From: Reticulitermes lucifugus
Lineage: Eukaryota > Arthropoda > Insecta > Blattodea > Rhinotermitidae
Length of the DNA: 64,000 nucleotides
Assembly: GCA_026260175.1 (NCBI GenBank)
Contig: JAKCWW010000013.1
Span: 150,177-214,176 of the forward strand
Direction: 5' to 3'
Positions 11,310-22,469 of the stretch are shown here, in pieces. Position numbers and translations under genes: made by a program. Positions within the stretch are counted from its first letter, which is position 1, and each line of letters starts with the position of its first letter. The notes beneath the pieces are model-generated. The model was not told the DNA's origin and did not search any database. It worked only from the letters and a program-made list of their open reading frames with translations.

Positions 11310-11600
11310 AGTACCTGACTCGCTCAGGGTATTCGGGGGTTGTAAAATATAAAGCCATCCCTTCGCAGTTCAGGGACCATGAACTTTGAAGGAAAACACT
11401 ACACGGCGATGGACCTCATAGACGATTCAGTGTGTTTAGTGGGCTAAAACTCCATGGGACTGAGTCCTTTATGACAGCCTGTCCAGCGCGTAATTTTTGA
11501 AGGCCTTCGCCTTTAGAGGAAGTCGAGGATATTAACCTATTTTCAAGGTCCCTCTGGACACCTGGACCCTATCTTGTGTCAGTTAAGTTAATCCCACTCC
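11310..11600. other. GC-richer island, unidentified
   Basis: Compared with its flanks, this segment is richer in G+C and poorer in homopolymers (e.g. GACTCGCTCAGGGTATTCGG near 11318). It occurs once in the window. It may be a single copy of another repeat or a unique conserved element; there is no open frame of note. Confidence 0.2.
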
Positions 11601-11744
11601 CTCACACTGTATACTTTTGAGATTCGCCTTATTACTCTATTACATTCTGTTCCTTCTTCAGTGTGTTATTTAGCGACGCTGTCCATTGCCGAGATTATGG
11701 TAGCGTCAAAGACTGATTAGTGAAGGAAGTTAGAGCACCCGCGG

Positions 11745-11892
11745 ATTGATACTGACAGGGAAACCGGAATTACTCGGAGCATAACCTTTTCCTCTGTCAC
11801 TTTGTCCACCACAAATCCCACATGAACAGACCTGTGACTGAAAGCGGGCATCCGAGATGACATGTCGGTGAGTGACGACCTGAGCCATGTCA
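11745..11892 (-). mobile_element. SINE-A fragment
   Basis: The body segment 'CACTTTGTCCACCACAAATC' followed by 'CCACATGAACAGACC' and the end 'GAGCCATG' match the 5' half of SINE-A in minus orientation. The B-box region is mutated and the 3' half of the element is missing. Confidence 0.75.
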
Positions 11893-12161
11893 CTATATTG
11901 TGTTCTAATGTTAGGTTCTGCCAAGTGTCGTCTTGCCTTCAGAATCAACTGGGAAATATCAAGTAGACAATGTTTCATTAAGCAACACATCATAAAGCCG
12001 TACGAGGGGAGTGGATGTACGAGTACATGGTTTCTTAACCTTTTCTCTAGTTTGAGGTAACTGGTCAGACTCACGCCTCTACCTTTTTGTCTCTAGCGGA
12101 AAAGCGACATACATTCATTGAATAGGAGGCTAGGTATTCCCAACTGTTTCCTGAGAACTGT

Positions 12162-12446
12162 AAAGGTAAAGGTAAAGTTCACCCTAGAACAGGCCATGAA
12201 GGCCCAGAAGGGGAATAGAGTTATAGCTCTACTCTTTCTTTAACCTCGACGCTAGATGGGTGTGGGTGGTCAACGCCACGCCCCGACCGCTTTACCCCCG
12301 GGAATGACCCAGTATCCATTGTACAGGAGGTTAAGTAGGCCCCAGGGCCGGTCTGGACGGGTGCTGAAAATCTCGCCCCTCCGGGTTTCGATCCCCGGAC
12401 CGTCCAGCTCGTAGCGAGTTGCTATACCGGCTACGCTATCCCGGCC
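12162..12446 (-). mobile_element. SINE-B copy, best preserved
   Basis: On the minus strand the head reads GGCCGGGATAGCGTAGCCGG, then GGATCGAAACCC, resembling the A and B boxes of a tRNA-type RNA polymerase III promoter. The body carries a GC-rich middle and ends in an AAAGGT-type simple tail (plus 12162-12176). Direct repeats CTGAGAACTGT (12151-12161) and CTGAGAATTGT (12447-12457) flank it with one mismatch, supporting retroposition. This copy is the reference used for the other SINE-B calls. Confidence 0.85.
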
Positions 12447-12891
12447 CTGAGAATTGTGTGGGGAAGAAATATCTGTAACCCTATTATCAGGAAATGAACC
12501 TAAATTTCCTGGTCATCAAGAATGTAGTCTAGTTGCTTTACTGACTGAATTATTCCAGCTAAGCCTTCAGGTACTTTGACTAATATTTTGTTTATGCTCC
12601 GTCCGCGTCTTCAAGTTCAGCATAGCGTCTGGGTTCTAAGCACCTCGTCACAAAGCTGCAGTCAGGACCTATAGCTGTACATTTTCTTGTATGTTTACTA
12701 CTGAATATTCATACCGTTCGCTCCTGCCGCTCCAAGCTTCCTTCATTCATCTAACAATGTGGAACAGATTCAACAGAACCCCTCCACTCTCTCTACATCG
12801 TCTCAAACCCCACCTCTACCTCTTTTCACCATCCCACCTATCTCTTTGCTCATCCGGTGGTGTTTGTTTTAAAAGTTGGCACTCCTGAAAA

Positions 12892-12892
<1 letters not shown>

Positions 12893-12924
<32 letters not shown>
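12893..12924. repeat. (CT)n microsatellite
   Basis: About fifteen uninterrupted CT units. Confidence 0.95.
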
Positions 12925-12929
<5 letters not shown>

Positions 12930-14925
12930 GTCTTCCTTGCCTACCTAACTCCCTTGTTTCAATCTCTTTTCTCTCTCATGCAGTGATTGGTTTAGTGGAG
13001 AATTTTCTAATTGGACGAACGACCTCCCCACGCCAGTTGGTGGTTGTTGGTGGACTGAATTTCAGTTAGCTTATCTGTACTGCCTAATCGTCACGTTAAA
13101 AAAATAAATTATACGATTTTTTTAGAATATTGTAGGCCTTAACGACTTCATCCAGGTCTGATAAACAATTTACAGGATTTTCCACTCTTTTGTGAAGTTA
13201 AAAGTTGATCTTCACAAAACCGTTTCGTAAGAAATAAACTCAATAAATATCGTATCTTACCGTGTCGTATCATGTATCTTATCATATAACACGTCACATC
13301 AAATCAAATATATTTAACGTCTTTAGAGGTAAGCATAATAGGGAATTATTTTGCTGAATTGGCTAAAATGCGGTAATGAAATTCTTTCATATATATGCCT
13401 AAAACAGGCTGGAATAAAATTTACGGATTTAAGGGTTGCCTCACTCGAGACAATGAATACTTTATATCGTGCAGTCACTGGTTTTGATGTGATATGCACC
13501 TACTCTAAAGTAGCCAATATGTTTGTAGGTGTTGCTTGGACTCTTACGCTGAGAGGAAGGACATATAGGATTGCGAGATGTCAAGTAGTATGTGAGTAAA
13601 TATCACATTGCATTCTTTACTTAATATTACTTGTGTGGTTACGTGTAGGAAATAAAGTAGGAAGGATATGCAGGACGCATGTATATTTAGGAAACTCGCA
13701 CAAACTATAGTCAAGAAAATAGGCAGCTTTGGAAATTCAGGCGCAGTTGCAGTGAACTGAATGTCAGATGTGTAACGCAATATTCAAAAGATGGAAACAA
13801 CGTAGCAACAAGAAAGAAAAAACAAAAACCTAAGATTTTGAAATTTAAAAACAAATTCCTTTCTTGCCTTAGGGAAAGTGAGAAACACTCCATTTAAAAT
13901 TACAATCCGTATATGCACCGTTGATTAGGAATAAAGCGACTATGAACGAAATTTAGCTACAATATGCTGTAACTGTACGATTAGGCAGTTCAGTAATTCC
14001 TGAAGTGGAGCAAAATCTAACAAAGTGCTTGATTCATTGTGGATTATAGGATTTGAGCAGGGGACCAGCACCTTTGGACAGAAAACATTACTAACAACTC
14101 TCTCGAATTGATTTTGAAACATTAAGATAATGGAATATATTGATCGCAAAAGCACTAATTGGAACATCAAACGTATTTTTTCTTTTCCTGGTAGAATTTA
14201 TGGTCAATACATGTAGAACAAAATAAGAGCCTATATTTCCACTGGCGAATATTCTCAAGCATGTTACTCCTTCTTAGAGGTGTTCCACTAAACGTCATTT
14301 GCATCTACGTAAGCTGATTCTTATTTTAAAATCAAATTTTTCATTACTTCAAATCTACTGGAGCAAATAACACTGAGAAAGTTCATAATTAGCTGTTTTA
14401 ATCTTAAAATCTCACAGGAATCAAATATGAACTCCTGAAATGTGTCGCACTTTTTTGCATGTTACAGGGTGAAAAGAAATTCACACGGATATTTGTTAAA
14501 ATTTCTCAGGGGAAGAGAACGCTTGGCTTACGTAATGCCAAATGCAGGGAAACCCATAAAATGAAAGTTAGAACGAAAGCAAACTCGACTGGCCTAAAAT
14601 ATAGTCCAGTGTTGGATTTGTTGGGTTTTGTAATGGGGGTCAAGGGAGAATTCGCTAGGGAACGATGTAGTGTGAGGTTTTAGGATTGAGTTATATCAAA
14701 ATTTGTTGAATAATTATGGATATTAAAAATTCAAAAGATGAAAAAGGTACCAGAAGGCATGGCTTTTCATTATGTGTTAACTTCATGCACCCCATGTTTA
14801 GAAGACAAAACTGTTTACCAGCAATAAAGGGAAGAACTGTGGAGTTTTCGTGCTTCACATCTAAGGTGTTTTAATTCTGGCAGTGATTTGCGCTCCTGTC
14901 TCTCCTCCAAAGATCAAACTGAAAG
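12930..14925. other. AT-rich sequence, nothing recognised
   Basis: Short open frames occur on both strands (for example 13351-13599 and 14459-14683), but their composition is like the flanks and no domain is recognised. Confidence 0.4.
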
Positions 14926-14936
14926 AACTAAGTAAC

Positions 14937-15475
14937 TAACTAAATCCATGAAGCAGAGTCATTCAGATGCTAATAGTTCCTCAGCTAGTAAAGAAATTCC
15001 CGGCATTTTATGGGAAGAAAAGTTTCATTGCCGTGTCCACAATAGCCCGCCACTTGCCCCTATACAGAACCATCCTATTTCTTGAAGATGCATTTTAATA
15101 TTATCCTGCCCTCTAAGCCTAGGTCTTCGAAGTGGCCCATTTCCCTCAGTTTTCCCCACATAATCCCTGTAGGTACACCGTATCCCTCCCATGCGTGCCG
15201 TAGGAACAGCAAACCTAATTTTTCTTGATTTTATCACTCGAATAATATTTGGTAAACACTACAAAACATAAAGCTCCTCCATATTTAATTCCCTCCAGTC
15301 ATCTGTTAACCTCTCCCTCTTAGGCCCTATTACTTTCCTTAGCTCCTTATTCTTGAAAACTCTCTGCTTATATTTCTCCCACTTTGTGAGAGACAAAGTT
15401 CCACACCCATACAAAGCAACAGGCAAAATTATAATTCTGAATATTTTAAGCTTTATATTTTTGGATTGCAAACTC
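14937..15475 (-). mobile_element. LINE-D, longest 3' fragment (RT C-terminus to tail)
   Basis: On the minus strand the upstream part (15471 down to 15259) encodes the C-terminal reverse-transcriptase region, with LPVALYGCGTLSL, then FKNKELRKVIGPKR and WRELNMEEL. A second block (15237 to 15025) has IKSRKIRFA, ARMGG, the PLRRPRLRGQDNIK segment and LQEIGW. The 3' non-coding part follows and ends in TTAG-type units at about 14937-14950. The catalytic YADD box lies upstream and is absent. A frameshift and stops separate the blocks, so this is a dead 5'-truncated copy. It belongs to a non-LTR lineage common in arthropods; the clade cannot be fixed from this fragment. Confidence 0.85.
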
Positions 15476-15702
15476 TAAGGCAGAAGGTACTTTACCTAGT
15501 AGCACTAGGCGTTCTCTGCGATTAAGAATCAAGCCGAACTAATTCTAATTACACGTCACTATGGATGAACGACGCTGTTTACATTTTTCATTTCTGACAA
15601 ATCAACTCATTTTATTGTAGAGAGAAAACCTAAACCCTTGCATTCAAGGAAACCTAAGAGTGAGTACTGAAACATGTTTTCTTGAATCTGCAAGGTCTGA
15701 AA

Positions 15703-16153
15703 CAGAGGTCGTCAAACCCGTGCCCTTCTGCCCCTTACTATGTGCCAACGGCCCTCAAAGAAGACATTTTCTTTGTATTGACTTCTTCCTAAGGATGGCG
15801 ACTTACCACTGAAATATACAAGAGAGTTAAAGTTCATGTATGACGTATAATTTTGTTATGTGCTTGTGTTATTTATTAAATCTTTACCTATGATTTGTAA
15901 AAAGGTTTAAAGGTATTTTATTCACAGCATTTTAAAATAACATCACTGCTGTGACTTCTCTCCTTAGCTATTAACTACGTAGTACTAAACTACTTTGTAT
16001 ATCACCGTTTCATGGAGTAAAAAGTTTATTTTGTGATGGGACTTTATTATTTATTTTTCAGGAAGCAAAAATTATTATATAAAAACAGGCACCCACGAAG
16101 AAGTCCTCAGACTTCAGACGAGCACTCAGTAGCGCGAAGTTTGGCGAACCCTG
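15703..16153. mobile_element. Non-autonomous hAT-like element
   Basis: The 451-bp element starts CAGAGGTCGTCAAACCCGTG and ends with the inverse of CAGGGTTCGCCAAACTTCGC; about 12 of the first 17 positions agree. The flanking octamers are GTCTGAAA (15695-15702) and GTCTAAAG (16154-16161), 6 of 8 identical. CAG..CTG ends plus 8-bp duplications are the hallmark of hAT transposons. The interior is AT-rich with no transposase frame. Confidence 0.6.
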
Positions 16154-16161
16154 GTCTAAAG

Positions 16162-16970
16162 TTTCATTTTATGAAGAGAAGGAAACGATAATCAATATTC
16201 AATTCTTGGCACGTTTACTTCGAAACAATGATGAGATACAGGATTATCTGCTTCTAATTCCCGATGTCTGGATTTTGAAATCACGAAGAGAACGGCAGGT
16301 TTATATCTAACAAAGTCCGTGGAAGACAGCCCTACTTTAAAACATAATTGCTAAAAGAATAAAGACAATTCTCGCATTTTTTGGAACCCCAAAACTCATG
16401 ACCTTGCCCACAGGGAACAGCCGCACTTTCCTATGTTGACCTAGAGGAATCCAGTTCTCCATCTCCAATCCTCTTCCTTGAAGGTATTCTCATTCTCGAA
16501 TTCGTTACGTATGAAGTTCTAAATCATATGTATAAGAGAGCAATTACATTTATCAGTCTTGATTTTGTTAGATTTCTATTCCTAAATAAGGATCAGAATA
16601 GAATGATTGTTAGTATTGAACTCCGGATGCCTGTATTGAGAAATTATTTGTCGGGATAGCTGTTGTTAAATCGAAACTGGAAACTTATCAACATAACATA
16701 ACATGATATCTAGCCACTGCAACATGTACTTTTTTATGAGAGTAGAGTACAATGAATTTTCTTCTTAACTTTACGAAATATGTCTTCATACATGACCTTA
16801 TGTGTTACATGGTTCACAGTTTATAACGCACAATGTCACGGTCTAATTGATATCGCCGGTTACATAAGCTTTACACAAGCCTTGGATCAATCTTGCATGG
16901 AGAACACGAGACATTGTAACTCCATACATAACATCGGCAAATTAAAGCGTTACGCCACAAATTGCGTTCT
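16162..16970. other. AT-rich sequence, nothing recognised
   Basis: No repeat-family member or open frame of interest was seen. Confidence 0.4.
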
Positions 16971-16973
16971 CTA

Positions 16974-17026
16974 TGTGTGTGTGTGTGTATGTGTGTGTGT
17001 ATGTGTGTGTGTGTGTGTGTGTGTGT
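16974..17026. repeat. (TG)n microsatellite, interrupted
   Basis: About twenty-five TG units are broken by two TA units. The three longer open frames running through it (up to 126 codons) are artefacts of the repeat. Confidence 0.95.
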
Positions 17027-17029
17027 CTG

Positions 17030-17699
17030 TACTGGTTCAGGCCGAAGACACGCATCAAGGAACATTTTAGCTTTCTTTTTATTCTCGTAAAAGTAAAATA
17101 AAAAATTAGAACAATACAATACAAGACTGAACACTGAGGAGACAAATTGAATGATAAAGCAAAGGACCACAAGGAGGGTTATGGACGAGAAGTACAGCGT
17201 AATCTGTGTGGGAAGGTGGGCGGAAACGGGCCTGTAGAAATGTATAAACATGATGCATACTTACAACAAACAATGAAGCTAGAGCCTCCCATAGGCTGCG
17301 TTGTTCCCACCTGAAAACCACAGGGGAATATGAGTGAAAGTACTATAATTTTTATGCAAGTAATAGTCCTTACGTGGCTACCTCGTTGTTATTTTCTGTT
17401 TTCTTAACACGTCATTTTTATAAAGATTACGTATATTCTCCCAGACTTCAAGGACTCCACTACTTTTAATAAATACGAAAGATCATTATTGTTTTCAAAC
17501 ATATCACAATAGAATTTCTATACAGTATACACCTTCAGTTGAAATAATGTCTTACGTGTAATATTTCATGAATCTTTTACTTTAAAAAGCAGAATTTCAA
17601 GACACGGTATTTAAAGTTATCGATATTGATATTTATATACTCACAGATTTAATGTTCTTATATTACATCTTTTAATGAGAGAAATCCCGTCAGAGTTGC
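17030..17699. other. AT-rich sequence, nothing recognised
   Basis: No repeat-family member or supported gene was seen. Confidence 0.4.
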
Positions 17700-18212
17700 C
17701 CATAGCAGCATTAGATTATTTTAACGCCAGCATAACTCCAGTGTCATGGTGATCATACCAAGACTTAAGTCCCGTTAATGACAACAGAATTCCAGTGCCG
17801 TGACGCCCATAAGATGCATTAGGTCCCATTAATGACAGCAGAATTCCAGTGTCGTGGTGCCCATACAAAATGTTAGGTCCCATTAATAACAGCAGAACTC
17901 CAGTGTCATGGTGTTCACTCACAGCATTAGGTTCTAAATATTAATGATAGAAAAAGTCAAGTGTCATGGTGACCGTACAAAACATTAGGTCCCATTAGTA
18001 ACAGCAGAATTCCACTACCATGGTGCCCACATTAAACATTAGGTCCCATTAATGATAGCAGAAGAACTCAAGTGTCATGGTGCCCATACAAAGCATTAGG
18101 TCACATTAATGACAGCAGAACTCCAGTGCCATGGAGCTCATACCAGTTATTATATCCTCTTTATGACAGCAGAACTCCAGTGTTATGGTGCCCATATCAA
18201 GCGTTAGATATA
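17700..18212. repeat. Minisatellite, about nine units near 54 bp
   Basis: The unit contains 'GCATTAGGTCCCATTAATGA', then 'CAGCAGAATTCCAGTG' and 'TCATGGTGCCCATACA'. Nine to ten diverged copies run without interruption, with small length changes in the middle (near 17940 and 18060). In the first four units the period is exactly 18 codons, so the minus strand stays open over 17716-17922 with an HHDTG(V/I)LLxLMGPN repeat; later units break that frame. No gene context is present. Confidence 0.9.
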
Positions 18213-18251
18213 CGATAACCTAATGTCCATAACATTGATTCTTCTTATTTT

Positions 18252-18301
18252 GTTGCCTTATTATATTATATTATATGTATTATATTATATTATATGTATT
18301 A
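18252..18301. repeat. TTATA-type tract with a 20-bp duplication
   Basis: Units of TTATA are organised as two tandem copies, each ending in TATGTATT. Confidence 0.8.
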
Positions 18302-18854
18302 AATTCCATGTGCCATGCCCTAGTTCTTCAAAAACGATCATAAAACTTCATAGAAGATTTTAAAATAACATATTGTTTGAAAACAAACTGGTATTATTGA
18401 AGGATCTGAGAGGCTAAACTTAGGTGTAATTATGCTTTTTGTATTATACATTTCTTTTAATGAAAAAATTGCCATTAGAATATTATATCCAACAAAAATA
18501 TTTCTAAAATTTTTTATTCCTTAAGGAGGATTATAACTCTGAGTAAGGAACCTTGTGCATAGATGTAAATTGAATTCTTTCATAATGTAATGGAAGAAGA
18601 TTCTTTTGCCTAGAAAAATAAAAAAATAAAATACTTTATTTAATTCCAAATAAAAAAGAATTCGGTCGTGCACTGAGGATAGGAAGTAAAATATCTCGTG
18701 GGTTGTCATAGCTGATCATGAAACATAATTGGAATGTTGTTTAGCAGGGAAAATCCGGGGACTTGCTAAAAGAACTTTCTTCTTTTTCTTTACCTATTAA
18801 TCTAAGTAAAATTCTAGGTCTCCAAGTGTACGCTAAGTTTTCTCCTTGGCCGAC

Positions 18855-18897
18855 TGGTGTATGTGTGTGTCTGTCTGTTTGTCTGTGTGTGTGTGTC
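18855..18897. repeat. TG/TCTG-rich simple sequence
   Basis: Alternating TG and TCTG units, imperfect. Confidence 0.8.
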
Positions 18898-18899
18898 TT

Positions 18900-19190
18900 T
18901 AGTCCGTATCACTGAATTATATTGTCTTCTGCACTGTTATACAAGCGTTAAATCTCTATCTATATTTCCATAATTTCTTTCAATTTTTTTATTTTCCTTA
19001 TGATTTTTATAAAACCTTTTTTTAGCCCAATGGCTAGATCCAGTTCAGCCATTTATACAGTAAGTGACTTGCTTCCCCAGCTATCTTATTGTCCTCTCCA
19101 ACTGTATCGAATGTTAGGTTCAATATGTGTATGATATACTTGGAATGATTTTGCAGGGAAGTTGTAGTTGCCAAATTAAAGTACTATTTT
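18900..19190. other. AT-rich sequence, nothing recognised
   Basis: No feature was seen. Confidence 0.4.
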
Positions 19191-19194
19191 AAAA

Positions 19195-19262
19195 GCTGTG
19201 CGGGTTTCCGATAGGTGAATCAAACCTGGAACCTCCAGAAGACATAGCAGGCTTATTAACTA
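19195..19262 (-). mobile_element. Possible tRNA-like SINE head, degenerate
   Basis: The minus strand reads GTAGTTAATAAGCCTGCTAT, then TGGAGGTTCC and AGGTTTGATTCACC, which resembles an A box and a B box (GGTTCGANTCC) at tRNA spacing. Only one copy is present in the window and no body or tail is recognised, so chance is possible. Confidence 0.25.
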
Positions 19263-19264
19263 CA

Positions 19265-21355
19265 ATATTTTATCTTTCGCTGATAATTAATTTGCGGAGC
19301 ATTTATAGCACTCTCTGTAATTTCTTGAGCCAATTTTATTAAGGTTTGCATTGTGTCGAAGAAGAGTGACAAAGTTATGCAATAAAAGAGTAACTGGCAG
19401 ATTATACTTACGTTTAATTCAGGAATAACACCCCTTTCAACTGAATTCTAGTAAGCAGACTGTCATCCGTTTATCAAGAACGAAACTAATGTTCAATTAT
19501 TTTGCTTTGATCTAGTAGAAACATCTGAAAGCGGCCTTTATATGAGAAATACAGCGATCGAAATAACAGATTCCCTTTGAATTTCATTGTATTAGCAGGA
19601 AGTGGGCGTTTGGAAAGAAAGAAGAATAAAAGGAACGGAGTTTTTCTTCTCCTTCTCCCCTTCATCTTTTTTCATTGAATGATTGCTATGGGTTATTAGT
19701 TAGTACATCGTATGTCATTTGTTCCCATTAAAGACAGTTGACAACCGGAAAGCGAAAGAGTCATACAATAGGGTTTACACAATGAAAATAACATCAGAGG
19801 ATGGACACAAATAGGGTCCAATACAATAGAAAGAAGTAACTTTCAAATGTTACCTACGTGTGGGAAAATTTGCTTACTGGTAATTCATCACAAAAACTAA
19901 TGCTACATATTATTTGTTGCCTTTTTTACTGCAAGTATGTTTCTTGTCTTTTGGCTTTATTTTTCTGATAATCACAGGAGAGTCATGTGTCCTGATGACG
20001 TCACCTGCGTCATAGATCCTAGTAATAATGACAGTGTATGAAAACGATAGTTCGGCTGGATGGTGTGATCGTGGAGTTTTCTTGAAGAAATAAGTGATGT
20101 TCAAAAACATCTGCTACACTCTCTTTTTCTCACGATAAAATGAGCGTCACACTGCAGAAATAATAGAAAGAACATGATTTACCATCTAAAATGTTTGCAT
20201 ATTTTATAGGTATATCATAAAACCCACCACAGTAGGAAAAGAAGTAGCTTTGAGAATTTGGTTAAAGAAGGTCGTTTACCGAAATGCAGTATTTATTATG
20301 TTTTTTTCTCTTCACTGAACAGAGCAAGAAATATTTGTGTGCCTGAATATACATGTATCCAGAGTGTTTCAGGTGAAGTCAGTCTTATTTCGGGGGAACT
20401 TCCTTCCGTTAAATTACATCGACATAACCCAACATACGTATATCCGAAGTTGAAGGTTAACGGAGATAATTGCGAGATATATGAGCTTTTGTTTGAGTGC
20501 TTGTAGCAAATGTAAAGTAGAATAAGATTGTTCACAAAATAGAGGCATAAGAAGAGTAGATATATAGTTTGTCATTTTTAGTCTCAGCACTAAATTGGAT
20601 GAGTGATCAGCATCAAATTTCGGCAGCTTTTCCTTCGCGGAGAGAGTCTCCGATTCGCAGTGAATATGAGGCTGGCCGGGTCGCAGATTGCATTTACTTG
20701 AATACAGAAACGCGGACTCATTTTTTAAATCCCCTGACTAAATCGCTACAATTTTAGTGTTTTTCTTCGGATGGACTATGGAGGAGGTATTTCCCATTAA
20801 GAAACTTTTTACATGTGGCACGGTTGATAATTAGATGAAGAGTACAAAATGAAATTAAATTTACCCAGGTGGAGTAAATTAATTTATTTTTCAGTTTCAT
20901 TATGAATTCTGTAATATTACGTACATGATTAGCTAATAGATTGAGGACTTTTTTTATGTTTTTATAATAAAAGCTAGTAATATGTAATTATTTTCATTCT
21001 TCCGTTCTATAGAATTTTCGCTGTATCAACGTTATATGTTCGTTATTTATTATAATGGAATTTAAAATTAATTTTTATACTTATTAAAATAATAACATGC
21101 CTCCATTGTCTGTAATTTAATAACATTAATTAAGAATTTAATTTTGGAGAAAATCTATTTTGCACATATTGCTTATATTGTGACGGGTTTAGAAATAGGG
21201 AAATTACGACGTAACAATGGACACTTAAGAGTAGCCTACTGAAGATTCAAACTATACGGCTACTTGGATATAATCTGTACATATGCACTGTTAATGTATA
21301 AGCTAATGCGCTTATGTGTAATGAATTAGCTTATGTTCTATTTTGTAGTGAATTT
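19265..21355. other. AT-rich sequence, nothing recognised
   Basis: The interval holds one perfect TGACGTCA palindrome (19996-20003) and a somewhat GC-richer patch at 20340-20480, but no supported gene or element. Confidence 0.4.
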
Positions 21356-21361
21356 ATTTAT

Positions 21362-21625
21362 CGAGGTAGTTAAAAATTCCCTGCTATTTATGGAAAAGGA
21401 AACTTCATTACCGTGTTCATATAAAGTGTTATTGTACCTTTTCTTGATATAGACGAATCCTCTGCATACTCAGGTTTCTATTTCCCTACAATCCTCTTCA
21501 ATAATATTCCCCATCTACGCCCAGATTTCCGACATGCTCTCCTCCCGTCGCGACGACCATATCATATTTAACATGAAACTGTCATATCCCTGTCGTTCTA
21601 CCTCATCCTCGTTGATGCTGTCTCC
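21362..21625 (-). mobile_element. LINE-D 3' fragment, degenerate
   Basis: The plus-strand text 'GGTAGTTAAAAATTCCCTG', 'TTATGGAAAAGGAAACTTC' and 'ATTACCGTGTTCATA' matches the 3' part of LINE-D in reverse. Further right, 'AATAATATTCCCCATCTACG' corresponds to the inverse of the WEDNI codons. The TTAG tail is lost. Confidence 0.6.
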
Positions 21626-22191
21626 ATTCTGCGATAGACAGACACAAAACAGACTTCTCATTTATGCACTTATTTAATGAAGTTTACTTTAATACGAACG
21701 GAGATGCTTTATGTCCTCGCCGTCTCTACATATTGAGGCCACTGTTTGAAAGGCAGGCAGTTGACCGTGAATGTAAGAATTGTAGTTCTGGGTGAGAGGC
21801 ATTTGTATACAGCAGGCAGACCTGAACTACTACTAACAGTAGCAGCTAACTTTCTGGCTTTCACAGAGCAAAACAACAGCTCCGAGCTATTATGAATGAT
21901 ACGGGTTAATTAGCCATCCAATTAGTCGCACAAATGTTTACATCAACTATGAAAATATTGATTGTAAATTGGTATACTATGATAGGCAACCCTGTTTTAG
22001 TTACAACACGCAATTTCTCCTTTCCCTTCCTACTGCTGTGCATTTGAATTTACTGATCATGCGATTCCTGAAGAACCGGAGCTATCTTCACAAAGTCTGG
22101 TACAATGTAACTCTGGAAAGCTGAACAACTCCACATCGTTGTTAAATACGTGATTAACTGCATTTCATTTCTGTCTGCTTCGCCAATTACG

Positions 22192-22465
22192 TATGAGCCG
22201 AGATAATGTAGGGGGTATAATGTCTAAGCTACGGGCTGGAACACCGAAGAACCGTGGTTCGATTTCCGGCAAGGACTATACCTTTGTCTCTATTCTAAGC
22301 GGACCAGACCGGCTCTGGTTTCCACATAACCTCCATTCAAATGGAAATAAAGTCACTTTCCCTGGCGTTATACCGGCCGCATCGTGTAGCTGACCATTCA
22401 CTTTATCTAATGCAAAGGTTAAGAATTGGTGGAGCTATACTTCTACGCCCCAGTACGGCGCGCAC
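22192..22465 (+). mobile_element. SINE-B copy, degenerate
   Basis: The head 'GAGCCGAGATAATGTAGGGG' and 'GTGGTTCGATTTCCGG' matches the SINE-B A- and B-box regions. The body retains 'GACCAGACCGGCTCTGG' and, near the 3' end, 'GGTTAAGAATTGGTGGAGC' as in the other copies. The 3' simple tail is eroded. Confidence 0.7.
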
Positions 22466-22469
22466 AAAG

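Noticed and set aside
16871-17251. 126-codon open frame on the minus strand
   Set aside because: It runs through the (TG)n microsatellite, which is free of stops in several frames; the rest has no recognisable domain.
17700-18212. CRISPR-like array
   Set aside because: The units are contiguous diverged repeats with no unique spacers, in a eukaryotic setting.
20337-20480. Possible terminal part of a DNA transposon (AGAGTGTTTCAGGTGAAGTC)
   Set aside because: No inverse end or target duplication was found; only the wording resembles transposon ends.
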